Shown: piece by piece, positions 24,350 through 32,949 of the stretch | Numbering within the stretch: position 1 is the first letter of the stretch | How the letters are laid out: each line of letters starts with the position of its first letter | Program-made: the position numbers and the translations under genes | Notes under the pieces: model-generated | What the model was told of the DNA's origin: nothing | The model's input: only the letters and a program-made list of their open reading frames with translations | Database searches by the model: none | DNA from: a bacterium | GTDB lineage: Bacteria; Sumerlaeota; Sumerlaeia; SLMS01; JAHLLQ01 | Assembly (NCBI GenBank): GCA_020444065.1 | Contig: JAHLLQ010000006.1 | Coordinates: 124,001 to 188,000 of the forward strand | Reading direction: 5' to 3' | DNA length: 64,000 nt

Positions 24350-27022
24350 ATGAAGGCAAGGCTCGGCGCCCTGCTGTTCATGTGTGCGGTTCTGGCGTTC
24401 ACGAGCGCCGGCGCAGTCGCGCATGCGGCAGAGGATTTCGGATGGGTGCCTCAGTCCATACAAGCCATCGACTATCAGGATGACGGGCGATTCGATCTCG
24501 CCGTCGCTTACGCCTTCACGGATAACGTCGCCGTGATCGGAACGGATCCGGTAGGCAACGAGACGCTACTCTACACAACAGAAGTGGGATTGAACGACGG
24601 CATTTTAAATGACTTGCCGCGGCAATTGTTGGTCAGAGATTTTACCAAGGATGGTGTCGACGACATCCTGGTGCTGTGCTCGGGAAACCCGAATGCACTC
24701 ACACGTTCTTCCATCCAGGTCCTTCGCGGTTCCGCAAACGCTGGGTTCATTCCTCTGCCGGCGCAAATGGCTGAGATTCCAACCGGAGAGTTCCGCTTCC
24801 CGACTTGCATCGACACGGCGGACTTGAATGGTGATGGGTTGCTCGATCTGATCGTCGGGAACACCTATCGGAATAGCTTCACGCAATTCAACGGAGTCGG
24901 TTTCGGCCAGTTTGAGTTCGAGGGAGAGCGCATCACGCCGGATGGCACAGGCGTGACGGATGTGGCGCTGGTCGATCTGAATGCCGATCGCCAACCCGAT
25001 CTCGTCTTCACAACGTACCAGTCGCTGTGGGTTGGCTTGGCGGCGGCCGACGGCAGTTTCCCTTCACTCTGGCAAGTGTCGCAGGAATTCAGCGGAACGC
25101 TGTTGGCCTTTGCAGTCGGCGATGTCGACGAAAGCGGCCGGCCCGACATCGTCACTACAACGGATTCCGGCGGAGTGACCATCTTCCACGACCTGAACGC
25201 CGTCGGACAATCGTTTGCCCGCCGACAGGAAATGCCGCTTCATTCCGGCGCGTTTCTTTCGGACGTCGCGCTGCTGGACTGGACGCGCGACGGACGTATG
25301 GAGATCGCCGTGCTGGACAAGCACTCCAATGAGGCTGTGATCCTATTTCCAGACAACAGTATCGCTCCACTGTGGCTGCCGATTCCGGCTGCTGCGCCGC
25401 GCCGGATGGCAGTGGCCGATCTGGATGGCGATGGCACGCCTGATATCGCGACTGCAAATGAAGGCGATCAAGACGACTTCCCCAATCCAGACGTTTCCAG
25501 AATCTATAACTCGTTCACAAACTCCGCCGCAGGTGACTTGGTTCCCGATGGCGTGATTCGCCTGCGTCCCCTGTTTCCAGGCAGTATCGAGATGGTCGGC
25601 GCAACGGGCGCGGGCCTGCTCGGTTTGAGTTGGGTCTTCGACACATCGACTCAGGAACTGGCCGGCTTCGATCCTGAGGGAAATCGCATCGAGACGCTGC
25701 ACATCGTAGGTGCGGGACCTGGGTCCAACGCCTACGTCGACCCATCCGGGCTCGCGTTCGAAAGCGCAACCGGCGGACGCGTCTTTCTGCTGGATGAAGC
25801 GAATAGCCGGATTCGCCAGTACTTGCTGAGTGGAGACGAATTGCGCCCGCTTGGCTCCATCGCTATCGCGAATCACGAAGGGCTCAGCGGACTGGTTTAC
25901 GAACAAGCGGCACAGCGCTTCTGGACAATCGATACCGTGCAACAGCGCGTGCTTGTCCTTGAAGAAGATGGCTCGCCGGCGATGCAGTTCGACATTGGAT
26001 TCCCGGCGGACCTGATCGCTCTGGAGTACCCCGGCGATAAGGTTTACCTCAGTCGCCGCGGAGGAGGACGGATCATCGAGTTTGCGCCGGGCAGCATGGG
26101 CATAATGCCGACGGGAAATCAGTTCTTCCTGCCACAGTTCGCCCCCGAACTGCGCGAAGATGCGATCGCCGGAATCGCGTGGAACAGCCCGGCGGAGAAG
26201 CTGATCGTGACGACCTGGAATCGCGCGATGGCCACACTCACGCTTCCCGAGCCGCCAGACGCGTCGAATCCCTTTGGGCTTCCCGAAGCGAAGCTGGCGC
26301 CGCTTAGTCGAGGCGGACGGATCGAGGCGCTGGCGATCGATCGCGATCGCAACGAGTTGTTGATCCTGGATCGCGACGGAATTCCATCCGTGATTGTGAC
26401 GGGGCTCGGCGGCGACTTGAGGCGTGTCCTGGAGCTCGATGTCCACGGCGATCCAAACAACCATCGGGAACCATCGATACCGTTCGAGCCGGCCACGATT
26501 GCCTGGGATCCGCTGCATGACGAGATCGTTGTGGGCGATCGGTGGTCGACGCGATTCATCGTGCTCTCCCCCGCCGGAGACATGATGGGATCGATCCAGT
26601 GGAACACGCCCGGTACGGCAGCAGACTCCACGTGGCCCCCCTTCACGGGTCTCGAGATTGATGACCAGGGGGACTTCCGGCTGCGCTCGCAATCGGGGAT
26701 TCTGACGGCTCGCCGCGATGGAACGATCATCGATTCAACTTATCTGGCCACACAGGATGCGGGCGATCTTGCCGGAGACGGCACGTCGTTGTTCGGTCTC
26801 GCGCCCGCGGACAAACGCCTCGATCAGCTCGCGGGCAATGCGCTCGATGCGAACAGCGTCTACCTGAACTACTTGGCCAATCCTGCGGAAACGCTAACCG
26901 GTCTGGCGACCGCCGAAGGAGCCTCGCTCTTCCTGGTGGGTGCGCCCGCCCCACGCGAAGTCCATCTGCTCCGCCGCACCACCACGACGGCCGCGGAACC
27001 CGCGTGGGCGATGTACGAGTAG
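24350..27022 (+). CDS. Exported FG-GAP/VCBS-type beta-propeller protein
   Basis: An 890-residue exported protein. Residues ~1-27 are a signal peptide (Lys-Ala-Arg start, hydrophobic core, A-H-A-A cleavage). Residues ~40-390 contain at least five repeats with the calcium-binding D-x-N/D-x-D-G-x-x-D pattern (such as D-L-N-G-D-G-L-L-D-L and D-L-D-G-D-G-T-P-D-I) of FG-GAP/VCBS propellers. Residues ~410-890 form a second set of propeller-like strands (N-H-L/SdiA-regulated or phytase-like spacing, several G-L-x-F and D-R-D pairs) without a firm family. Overall a long, repeat-built extracellular protein. It is the last gene of the ECF/FecR unit, one base after the prepilin stop, and presumably is its main output. 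Confidence 0.85.
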   Translation: MKARLGALLFMCAVLAFTSAGAVAHAAEDFGWVPQSIQAIDYQDDGRFDLAVAYAFTDNVAVIGTDPVGNETLLYTTEVGLNDGILNDLPRQLLVRDFTKDGVDDILVLCSGNPNALTRSSIQVLRGSANAGFIPLPAQMAEIPTGEFRFPTCIDTADLNGDGLLDLIVGNTYRNSFTQFNGVGFGQFEFEGERITPDGTGVTDVALVDLNADRQPDLVFTTYQSLWVGLAAADGSFPSLWQVSQEFSGTLLAFAVGDVDESGRPDIVTTTDSGGVTIFHDLNAVGQSFARRQEMPLHSGAFLSDVALLDWTRDGRMEIAVLDKHSNEAVILFPDNSIAPLWLPIPAAAPRRMAVADLDGDGTPDIATANEGDQDDFPNPDVSRIYNSFTNSAAGDLVPDGVIRLRPLFPGSIEMVGATGAGLLGLSWVFDTSTQELAGFDPEGNRIETLHIVGAGPGSNAYVDPSGLAFESATGGRVFLLDEANSRIRQYLLSGDELRPLGSIAIANHEGLSGLVYEQAAQRFWTIDTVQQRVLVLEEDGSPAMQFDIGFPADLIALEYPGDKVYLSRRGGGRIIEFAPGSMGIMPTGNQFFLPQFAPELREDAIAGIAWNSPAEKLIVTTWNRAMATLTLPEPPDASNPFGLPEAKLAPLSRGGRIEALAIDRDRNELLILDRDGIPSVIVTGLGGDLRRVLELDVHGDPNNHREPSIPFEPATIAWDPLHDEIVVGDRWSTRFIVLSPAGDMMGSIQWNTPGTAADSTWPPFTGLEIDDQGDFRLRSQSGILTARRDGTIIDSTYLATQDAGDLAGDGTSLFGLAPADKRLDQLAGNALDANSVYLNYLANPAETLTGLATAEGASLFLVGAPAPREVHLLRRTTTTAAEPAWAMYE

Positions 27023-27031
27023 TCTTCGCGC

Positions 27032-27463
27032 CTACGCCTTGTCTTTTTTTCTGAGTTCCGCCGCTACCAGATCATCCACAGACATCTGCCGGGCGATCGC
27101 GATCAGCGTGGGCAAGTCGCAGTCCCGCGCGCCGGGCAGGAGCATGTAGGATTCTCGATCGGGGATGTAGTGCCTCTTCCGGCGCAGGTGAACGATCAGC
27201 ACGTACGCATCCAGAAGCGAGACCCACTCGTAGCCCTTTTCGTTCATAATCGATTTGAGGCGAATGGACTGGACGAAGATGAAGAGCGGCAGCGCCAGCC
27301 CGACCAGGAACAGCCCCAGAAAGACCCACTCCCACGTGCCGTCGTACCGATTGGCGAGCCGCGGCATCGTGATCATGAACCCGGAAAAGAGAAGCAGATA
27401 GACAAACGGCCGACGTCGAACGGCCTCATCGGCTTCTTTTGTGACAGGGTTTGGGGCGCTCAT
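27032..27463 (-). CDS. Small two-helix membrane protein, unknown function
   Basis: A 143-residue protein with two membrane segments (about 20-34 and 46-67), a basic loop between helices and the C-terminal domain, and a cytoplasmic C-terminus ending in basic residues. The soluble part has an L-L-P-G-A-R-D-C-D-L-P segment and helices rich in Leu and Asp. No family is recognised. It converges with the FG-GAP gene, ten bases from its stop, and faces the duplicated gene pair at 27609. It has no visible operon partner. The ATG at 27461-27463 has no strong ribosome site, so the start is only probable. Confidence 0.65.
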   Translation of the reverse strand: MSAPNPVTKEADEAVRRRPFVYLLLFSGFMITMPRLANRYDGTWEWVFLGLFLVGLALPLFIFVQSIRLKSIMNEKGYEWVSLLDAYVLIVHLRRKRHYIPDRESYMLLPGARDCDLPTLIAIARQMSVDDLVAAELRKKDKA

Positions 27464-27542
27464 GTGATCCCTGGTCCTCCTGCATTTCCCAGGCTTTGTA
27501 CGGGCAGAATCACATCCTCTTCAAATAGACAACTGACTATTG

Positions 27543-28229
27543 CAATTGACGGTTCAAGTGCGAGAGGCACAGGTTAGGTCTTGAATCCCGAAAGGGAGGG
27601 AAGGGGCAGTGGACAGCAGCGCCCGACAAGCAGTGCGTTCACCTTGGGGACTCGCTTGGCTGGCGATATCAATCTTACTGATAGCCATTCTGATCATACT
27701 CGGAAGGCCCTCTACCCCAAAGCACGAGATTCGAGTCTTTGGCGAGGCGCATCTGCCCGAGGGCATGGGGTTGTACCGAGGAGATGCGGAAGATGCCTTC
27801 CGAGACTTCGCCGATCCGAATCTCAAACCCGGTCTCGTCCGCTACTTCTGGGGATATCCCGATGAGAATGTCGCTTACATTCTCCCTCTTGGAGGCGGGT
27901 CGAGTGCTGGGAGTCCATTCCTGAATGGTGATCGCGCACTTGAGGAGGCCGAGTTTCTACTCAAGACGGAATGGGACTTCCTCAACGGAGCAGCAGGGCG
28001 ACACTACAGTGGTATGGATATCCACACGAGAGACAATCGAAGGATACTTATTGTCTTCGACGGAGCCGCCGTCACTATGGCGATGTCGCCTGATAGTTCG
28101 GACCCACTCGACTACTGGCTGAAGGACGCGGGCGACGAAAGCCAAAGATTGGAGAGATTCTTCCGCAGTTACTTCGATCTGTGGAAGCAACTCTCGCTGT
28201 ATGGAACCCCGGCGCCGTCCTGGATCTGA
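27543..28229 (+). repeat. Tandem duplication, copy 1
   Basis: Copy 1 of a duplicated unit that includes the leader and the whole gene at 27609. The first 30 bases (27543-27572) match copy 2 (28269-28298) exactly, and the gene starts are offset by the same 726 bases, so gene and leader were duplicated together. Confidence 0.88.
27609..28229 (+). CDS. Single-pass membrane protein, tandem paralogue 1
   Basis: A 206-residue protein of unknown role with a GTG start preceded by GGGAGGG. Residues ~16-33 are one membrane helix with few residues before it, so the bulk is probably exported. The soluble domain has a conserved centre (V-R-Y-F-W-G, then A-Y-I-L-P-L-G, S-S-A-G-S-P-F-L-N-G-D-R-A-L-E-E-A-E-F-L-L-K) and Y-S-G-x-D-I-H-T-R-D, all shared with the next gene. 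About two thirds of positions agree. No known family. The unusual GTG here compared with the ATG of its paralogue is the only clear start difference. Confidence 0.7.
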   Translation: MDSSARQAVRSPWGLAWLAISILLIAILIILGRPSTPKHEIRVFGEAHLPEGMGLYRGDAEDAFRDFADPNLKPGLVRYFWGYPDENVAYILPLGGGSSAGSPFLNGDRALEEAEFLLKTEWDFLNGAAGRHYSGMDIHTRDNRRILIVFDGAAVTMAMSPDSSDPLDYWLKDAGDESQRLERFFRSYFDLWKQLSLYGTPAPSWI

Positions 28230-28268
28230 GATACTGAGGCACAACTCCAAGTAGACAGCTAACTGCTC

Positions 28269-28955
28269 CAATTGACGGTTCAAGTGCGAGAGGCACAGTT
28301 TAGGTTCTGAATCCGGCAAGGGAGGCATAGCGCAATGGACAGCAGCACCCGACAAGCAGTGCCCTCCCATTGGGCAATTGTCTGGCTAACGTTGCCGATC
28401 ATCCTGATCGCCCTGCTAATGTTGTTCCTCAGGGGCCCTACTCCCAAGCACGAGGTTCGGGTCTTCGGCGAAGCAAGTCGCATCAGAGGTGCAGGACATT
28501 ACAGCACCCACACAGAAGATGCATTCAAAACCTTCGCCGATCCGAGTCTGCGACGGGGTTTCGTCCGCTACTTCTGGGGACTTCCCAGTGATCATGTCGC
28601 CTACATCCTTCCGCTTGGAGTTGGGTCCAGTGCAGGGAGTCCATTCCTGAACGGCGATCGTGCACTGGAAGAGGCCGAGTTTCTTCTCAAAACGAAATGG
28701 GATTTTCCCCATGCTGGGACGGGTTTGCAGTACAGTGGGATTGATATCCACACAAGGGACGATCGAAGGATACTCATTGTCTTTGATAAGATGGTTTCCA
28801 CCTTGTTCGTATCTGCAGATGAATCGGATCCTCTGAAGTACTACCTGCAGGATGCGGGCACGGATGCTCAGAGGCTGGAGAAGTTCTTCCGAGGTTACTT
28901 CGTGCTGTGGGAGCAGCTCTCATTGTTCGACACACCGCCTCCGTCAATGATCTGA
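28269..28955 (+). repeat. Tandem duplication, copy 2
   Basis: Copy 2 of the duplicated leader-plus-gene unit, 726 bases after copy 1. The leader stays identical over 30 bases, while the coding part has diverged to roughly two-thirds protein identity. Confidence 0.88.
28335..28955 (+). CDS. Single-pass membrane protein, tandem paralogue 2
   Basis: A 206-residue paralogue of the gene at 27609, with the same length, the same membrane helix (~16-34) and the same core motifs (F-V-R-Y-F-W-G, A-Y-I-L-P-L-G, S-P-F-L-N-G-D-R-A-L, Y-S-G-I-D-I-H-T-R-D). It begins with ATG after GGGAGG. Identical protein lengths mean the pair diverged by substitution alone or by balanced indels. Function is unknown; an envelope role is likely from the membrane anchor. 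The pair probably shares a regulator because the leader is conserved. Confidence 0.72.
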   Translation: MDSSTRQAVPSHWAIVWLTLPIILIALLMLFLRGPTPKHEVRVFGEASRIRGAGHYSTHTEDAFKTFADPSLRRGFVRYFWGLPSDHVAYILPLGVGSSAGSPFLNGDRALEEAEFLLKTKWDFPHAGTGLQYSGIDIHTRDDRRILIVFDKMVSTLFVSADESDPLKYYLQDAGTDAQRLEKFFRGYFVLWEQLSLFDTPPPSMI

Positions 28956-29045
28956 AGCACGCAGCGGCTGGATGGGTTTCCGTTGCGGGCATGAGATTCC
29001 TCGCCGAATCTCTCGTCGGCATCGATCTCAGGCTCGGGGCGCTTC

Positions 29046-29903
29046 ATGCTGGATATTCACTTCGGCGACAATCTGTCCGTTCTTGCGACGTTCGAGGATT
29101 CCTCGTTTGATCTGATCTACGTCGATCCGCCGTTCAATACGGGGCGAGATCAGGAGCGCACGCGGATGCGGACGAGACGTGTGCAGGAGGGCGGCGACCG
29201 GACGGGATTCGGAGGGAATCGCTACAGCACGGAGGTGATCGGAAAGTCGGCCTGGCCGGATCGCTTCGATGACTTCATGGCGTTTCTCGAGCCGCGTCTT
29301 CGCGAGGCACATCGCCTGCTCGCGCCGACGGGCAGCTTCATGCTCCACCTCGATTATCGCGAGGTGCACTACGCCAAGGTCGTGCTGGATGAGATCTTCG
29401 GGCGCGATTGCTTCATCAACGAGATCATCTGGTCGTACGATTATGGCGCGCGATCGAAGAAGCGCTGGCCCGCGAAACACGATAACATTCTGTGGTATGC
29501 AAAGAACCCGAAGAGCTACACCTACCGTTACGACGACATCGACCGCATTCCCTACATGGCACCGGGACTGGTCGGACCGGAGAAGGCCGCGCGCGGCAAG
29601 ACGCCGACGGATGTCTGGTGGCAGACGATTGTGCCGCCCGGAGGGAAAGAGCGCACCGGCTATCCGACGCAGAAGCCCATCGCGATTCTGAACCGGATCG
29701 TTCGGGTGCACTCGAATCCGGGCGATCGCGTGCTGGACTTCTTCGCCGGTTCGGGGACGACGGGGGAAGCCGCCGCCGCGAACGATCGCGATTGCGTGTT
29801 GGTGGATTCGAATCCGGAAGCCATTCGAGTGATGGCCAAAAGGCTCACCCCGTGGGAACCGAAGTTCCACGGGGCGAAAGAACTCAACCTGGAAACCGAT
29901 TAG
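29046..29903 (+). CDS. Orphan DNA methyltransferase (N6-adenine or N4-cytosine, beta-type)
   Basis: Transfers a methyl group from SAM to an exocyclic amino group of DNA. In its 285 residues the catalytic motif D-P-P-F (27-30) precedes the SAM-binding motif F-A-G-S-G-T-T-G (233-240), the order of beta-class enzymes. The D-P-P-F form is more usual for N6-adenine. Y-P-T-Q-K-P (206-211), another landmark of the type, is present, and the region between (~50-200) would hold target recognition. No restriction endonuclease gene lies beside it: the left neighbours are duplicated membrane proteins and the right one is convergent. The ribosome site is weak, so the start is less certain. May act in gene regulation or protection. 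Confidence 0.9.
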   Translation: MLDIHFGDNLSVLATFEDSSFDLIYVDPPFNTGRDQERTRMRTRRVQEGGDRTGFGGNRYSTEVIGKSAWPDRFDDFMAFLEPRLREAHRLLAPTGSFMLHLDYREVHYAKVVLDEIFGRDCFINEIIWSYDYGARSKKRWPAKHDNILWYAKNPKSYTYRYDDIDRIPYMAPGLVGPEKAARGKTPTDVWWQTIVPPGGKERTGYPTQKPIAILNRIVRVHSNPGDRVLDFFAGSGTTGEAAAANDRDCVLVDSNPEAIRVMAKRLTPWEPKFHGAKELNLETD

Positions 29904-29906
29904 CGG

Positions 29907-31016
29907 CTATTCGCCGCCCCAAACGGCATCTTCATCATAGCCGCCGGAACTCCAACTGTCGCCACGCTGACGCTCAAAGTCCTCCTGGATCTGATCGGCC
30001 TTCATCAAGCCCACTCGGCTGATTTCATTCTGGGCCTGGAACATCTGAACGATGCTGCTCATGTGGTTTTCCTGGGTGCGCCGCTCGAATGAGTCCTCAT
30101 CGGCCCAATATGTTTCCGGTACGTCCGGCTCCGAGAACATTGGGCGAATCAAATCGTCCTCGTCGCCCCATTTTCCGTTCTTGCCGGGAGAAGAGATCAT
30201 CTGCTCTGCCGGATCGAGTCGCATCTCGTGCCCCCAACCGTCGTAGGCACACCGGCTCTCGATGATCCCACGATCGACCATGCCTGCCAGCGATTGCGGC
30301 ATGTCATCCTGCAGGCTCCCCATGTAGATGTACGGCTGCATGCCGTGCTCGACCATCTGCATCAGAATGATTGTGTACACGGCGAGTTTGAAATCCGTCG
30401 GGCTTTGCGGCGCGAATCCCTCCGCGATCGGTGAGGGCTCCCAGGGCACGGGCTGCGTCATCTTCAAAAGAGTGAATCCCGCGACCGAAATGATGAGGAG
30501 GGCGACGACCACAGCGATCACAATGACAAGTGGTGACACCGGGCGAGACTGGGCCCGTCGAATGTCCGCTTCGTCCTGACTGAAGAAATCTTCGCCCGGA
30601 ATCCCGGAGCGAGCGCCGAAGTCCGTGATACTGCTCGGAGGTCCAGCACTGTGAGCGCTGCCATAGACGCCCTGTCCGCCTTGAGGAGATGGCGGAGGCT
30701 GATGGGCGACCGGCACGCACGGTCCGGCGCCAGGCCCTGGCGGAGCCCCCCCCTGCGAGAATCCAACAGGCTTCGGAGGTTTTGGAGCGGCTCCGCCGGT
30801 CGGCGCGAACGGGAAGCTCTGTCCGCTCCCACCGCTGGCGCCCGCGGGCGGAGGCGGAGTCGCCTGTGGTTCATTCGTGGGGGGCGGTGGCGGGTTATTC
30901 ACCATCTGCTCCCACTGGCGCTGCGCATCGTCCGCGGGTGGCGGAGGCGGCTGGTTGGCGAAGTTCTCGTTGAAGCGCTGCTGCGACGAGTCTTCCGGAT
31001 GCGGAAGGTCGTTCAT
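29907..31016 (-). CDS. Pro-rich membrane protein with GspG-like C-terminal end
   Basis: A 369-residue single-pass protein. Residues ~1-160 are a Pro/Gly/Gln-rich cytoplasmic stretch with several P-P-P-P-P runs, then one membrane helix at ~165-190. The periplasmic C-terminal half ends with a Y-D-G-W-G-H segment, then S-P-G-K-N-G-K-W-G-D-E-D-D-L-I. That layout resembles the calcium-binding end of GspG-type pseudopilins (D-P-W-G-N ... G-A-D-G-x-x-G-x-x-x-D-I). It lacks the N-methylation signal, so it would not be processed as a pilin. The ATG at 31014-31016 with AAGGA 11 bases upstream was chosen over an in-frame GTG three codons earlier. Unknown role. Confidence 0.68.
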   Translation of the reverse strand: MNDLPHPEDSSQQRFNENFANQPPPPPADDAQRQWEQMVNNPPPPPTNEPQATPPPPAGASGGSGQSFPFAPTGGAAPKPPKPVGFSQGGAPPGPGAGPCVPVAHQPPPSPQGGQGVYGSAHSAGPPSSITDFGARSGIPGEDFFSQDEADIRRAQSRPVSPLVIVIAVVVALLIISVAGFTLLKMTQPVPWEPSPIAEGFAPQSPTDFKLAVYTIILMQMVEHGMQPYIYMGSLQDDMPQSLAGMVDRGIIESRCAYDGWGHEMRLDPAEQMISSPGKNGKWGDEDDLIRPMFSEPDVPETYWADEDSFERRTQENHMSSIVQMFQAQNEISRVGLMKADQIQEDFERQRGDSWSSGGYDEDAVWGGE

Positions 31017-31035
31017 AGTAAACACCGTCCTTGGC

Positions 31036-32091
31036 TCAAACGGCCGTGGATTGGGTTTCTTGCACCAGTTTATTGGCTACAGTGTATACGGTATCGGATG
31101 TCACTCTATTCATGCAACGATGATCTATTGGGCAATGGCGCAGCAGACACGGCGCGCATTCGGTCTCCTCGCGGACGATCCGGGCAATGGGTGAAAGCGG
31201 CGCGGTCGTCACCCAATCGGTGCTGCCAAAGACTGCGACCAACGGAGTTCCCAGCGCGGCCGCGAGGTGCATGGCGCCGGAGTCGTTCGTCAAATACAGA
31301 CGGCAGCGCGTGAAGAAGGCCATCAGCTCGCGCAGTTTCATCTCCCCCGCCGCGTTATAGAAGGCCGGGCCGCCGGCACTCACGACCTCCTCCGCCACAT
31401 CGCGCTCGCGGGGGATTCCCGTCACGAAAACGCGCGCGTCCAAATCCTTGGCCAGGCGGGCTGCGACCTCGGCGAATCGCTCCGGCAACCAACGCTTCGC
31501 AGTCCCGTAAAACGCCGCGGGATTGACCCCGAGAACGGGCTGGCCATCGGCAACGCCGCGGGCGCGCAACCACGCCGCCATGTCCTCGCGCTCCTGATCC
31601 GTGACGTGCAACGTCAGCGGAGGCGCGTCGCCGGCGTGGACTCCCCACGGCGAGAGGAGCCTCATGTAGTACTTCACCTCGTGCACGGCCAAGTCCTGCG
31701 GTCTCAGTTCGATGGGGTGCGTCAGCATGAAGCCGCGGGCATCGCGATCGTATCCGACGCGGTAGCGGACTCCGCCCAGTCGCAGCACGATCGCCGCATT
31801 CATCGAGTTCGGCAGTGCGAAGCCAAGGTCGGGCTTCAGTCCACGCAGCTTACGGACGCACGCCATATAGCCTTGGCGCGAGCGATCATCGATCGGCCAC
31901 ACGGCCGAAATGCATGGATGCGGGTCCAGCAGAGGCGCAACCGATGGTCGCGCCATCGCGATGATCTCCGCGTTCGGGAAGAGCGATTTCGTCGCGCACA
32001 GGAAGGGCGTGTTCATGACGACGTCGCCCACCCAGTTCGTCATGCGAACCACAATGCGCTGAATCGATGCGGGATCCGGGATCTGCTTCAT
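31036..32091 (-). CDS. waaF: ADP-heptose:LPS heptosyltransferase, WaaF-like
   Basis: A GT-B glycosyltransferase (GT9) that adds heptose to the LPS inner core from ADP-heptose. The 351 residues show R-M-T-N-W-V-G-D-V-V-M-N-T-P near the start, an acceptor-binding N-terminal domain, and the C-terminal donor site with L-T-N-D-S-G-A-M-H-L-A-A-A-L-G-T-P and V-A-V-F-G-S-T. The start ATG overlaps the stop of the upstream HAD gene by four bases (ATGA), which decides the start against longer upstream in-frame options. Together with the fused GmhB/RfaE2 at 6481 it indicates heptose-containing LPS, although they are not neighbours. Confidence 0.92.
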   Translation of the reverse strand: MKQIPDPASIQRIVVRMTNWVGDVVMNTPFLCATKSLFPNAEIIAMARPSVAPLLDPHPCISAVWPIDDRSRQGYMACVRKLRGLKPDLGFALPNSMNAAIVLRLGGVRYRVGYDRDARGFMLTHPIELRPQDLAVHEVKYYMRLLSPWGVHAGDAPPLTLHVTDQEREDMAAWLRARGVADGQPVLGVNPAAFYGTAKRWLPERFAEVAARLAKDLDARVFVTGIPRERDVAEEVVSAGGPAFYNAAGEMKLRELMAFFTRCRLYLTNDSGAMHLAAALGTPLVAVFGSTDWVTTAPLSPIARIVREETECAPCLLRHCPIDHRCMNRVTSDTVYTVANKLVQETQSTAV

Positions 32092-32798
32092 GACAGAAGG
32101 TGCTCCACGGCGGCCACCAGATCGGGCCGCGTGGGATATCCACAATCGCCAAGCCGCCCCTTGCGATCGACGAGGCAGACGTTCCATCCGGCGGCAGTCG
32201 CGCCTGCGCCGTCATCGGAGGGCTGGTCGCCCACAAAGCCGAGTCGCTCGGCAGGCAATTCCGTCTTCATGCGCGCTGCGTCGAAGATCGCCGGGTCGGG
32301 CTTTTCCACGCCCACGTGGCAGGAGACGGTCAGGTAGTCGAAGTACTTCGCCAGCCCCAGTCCATCCAGCAGGCCATCCAGGCGCGTGTCGAAATTGCTG
32401 ATGATGCCGGTCTTCGCCCCGACGCCATGAACACGTTCGAGAGCCGGTTCAACGTCGTCGAAGACGCGCCAACAGTCGGGCGACGCAAACGCATCGTACA
32501 CAATCTGGAAGTATGGATCGGCCGGCATCCGCGCGCCGGCGAGTGCAAACGTCTGCGCAACGACCGCCCGCCAGAAGAGCTTTCCCTGCATCTCCGTCTT
32601 GCCGTAGGGAGACCCGACGGCCTTCTTGCGCGTCTCGGCCCAGGCCTGCATGAAGGTCCGATCAAGCACGTCCGATGGAACGTCGATCCCGAACTGCCGG
32701 GCCACGTCGCCATAGACGGCGCCGACTCCTGGATAGGGATGGATGAGCGTCATCGCGACGTCGAAGAAGACTGCGTCCAGCTTGCGTTCTGAAGACAA
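32088..32798 (-). CDS. HAD-superfamily hydrolase
   Basis: A 236-residue HAD phosphatase of the IA type. It opens with A-V-F-F-D-V-A-M-T-L, where the nucleophile Asp is followed by V-A (rather than the usual D-x-D), then has a helical cap, S-N-F-D as motif II, the E-K-P-D-P motif III Lys, and G-D-Q-P-S-D-D motif IV. The start is the TTG at 32796-32798: it has AGGAGG 6 bases upstream and the protein then begins right before the HAD core. Longer in-frame starts would add ~230 residues without family resemblance. It is followed, with a four-base overlap, by waaF, so it may act in heptose or sugar-phosphate chemistry. The second Asp of D-x-D is missing in the visible motif, so activity is not certain. 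Confidence 0.78.
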   Translation of the reverse strand: MSSERKLDAVFFDVAMTLIHPYPGVGAVYGDVARQFGIDVPSDVLDRTFMQAWAETRKKAVGSPYGKTEMQGKLFWRAVVAQTFALAGARMPADPYFQIVYDAFASPDCWRVFDDVEPALERVHGVGAKTGIISNFDTRLDGLLDGLGLAKYFDYLTVSCHVGVEKPDPAIFDAARMKTELPAERLGFVGDQPSDDGAGATAAGWNVCLVDRKGRLGDCGYPTRPDLVAAVEHLLS

Positions 32799-32949
32799 TT
32801 GGCCCTCCTGGGCGGGAATATCCTGGGATTGGAACCCAACGGGACGACGGACGCAAGCATGGGGAAGACTTGCTTGACCCATCCCGCGGAGGGTGGCCCA
32901 TTGGGAAACAGTGGCGCCAGCCGCCGAATCTTTCCAACTGGAGCTTCCC

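Noticed and set aside
29046-29903. Methyltransferase as part of a restriction-modification system
   Set aside because: No endonuclease-like gene lies on either side within several genes.
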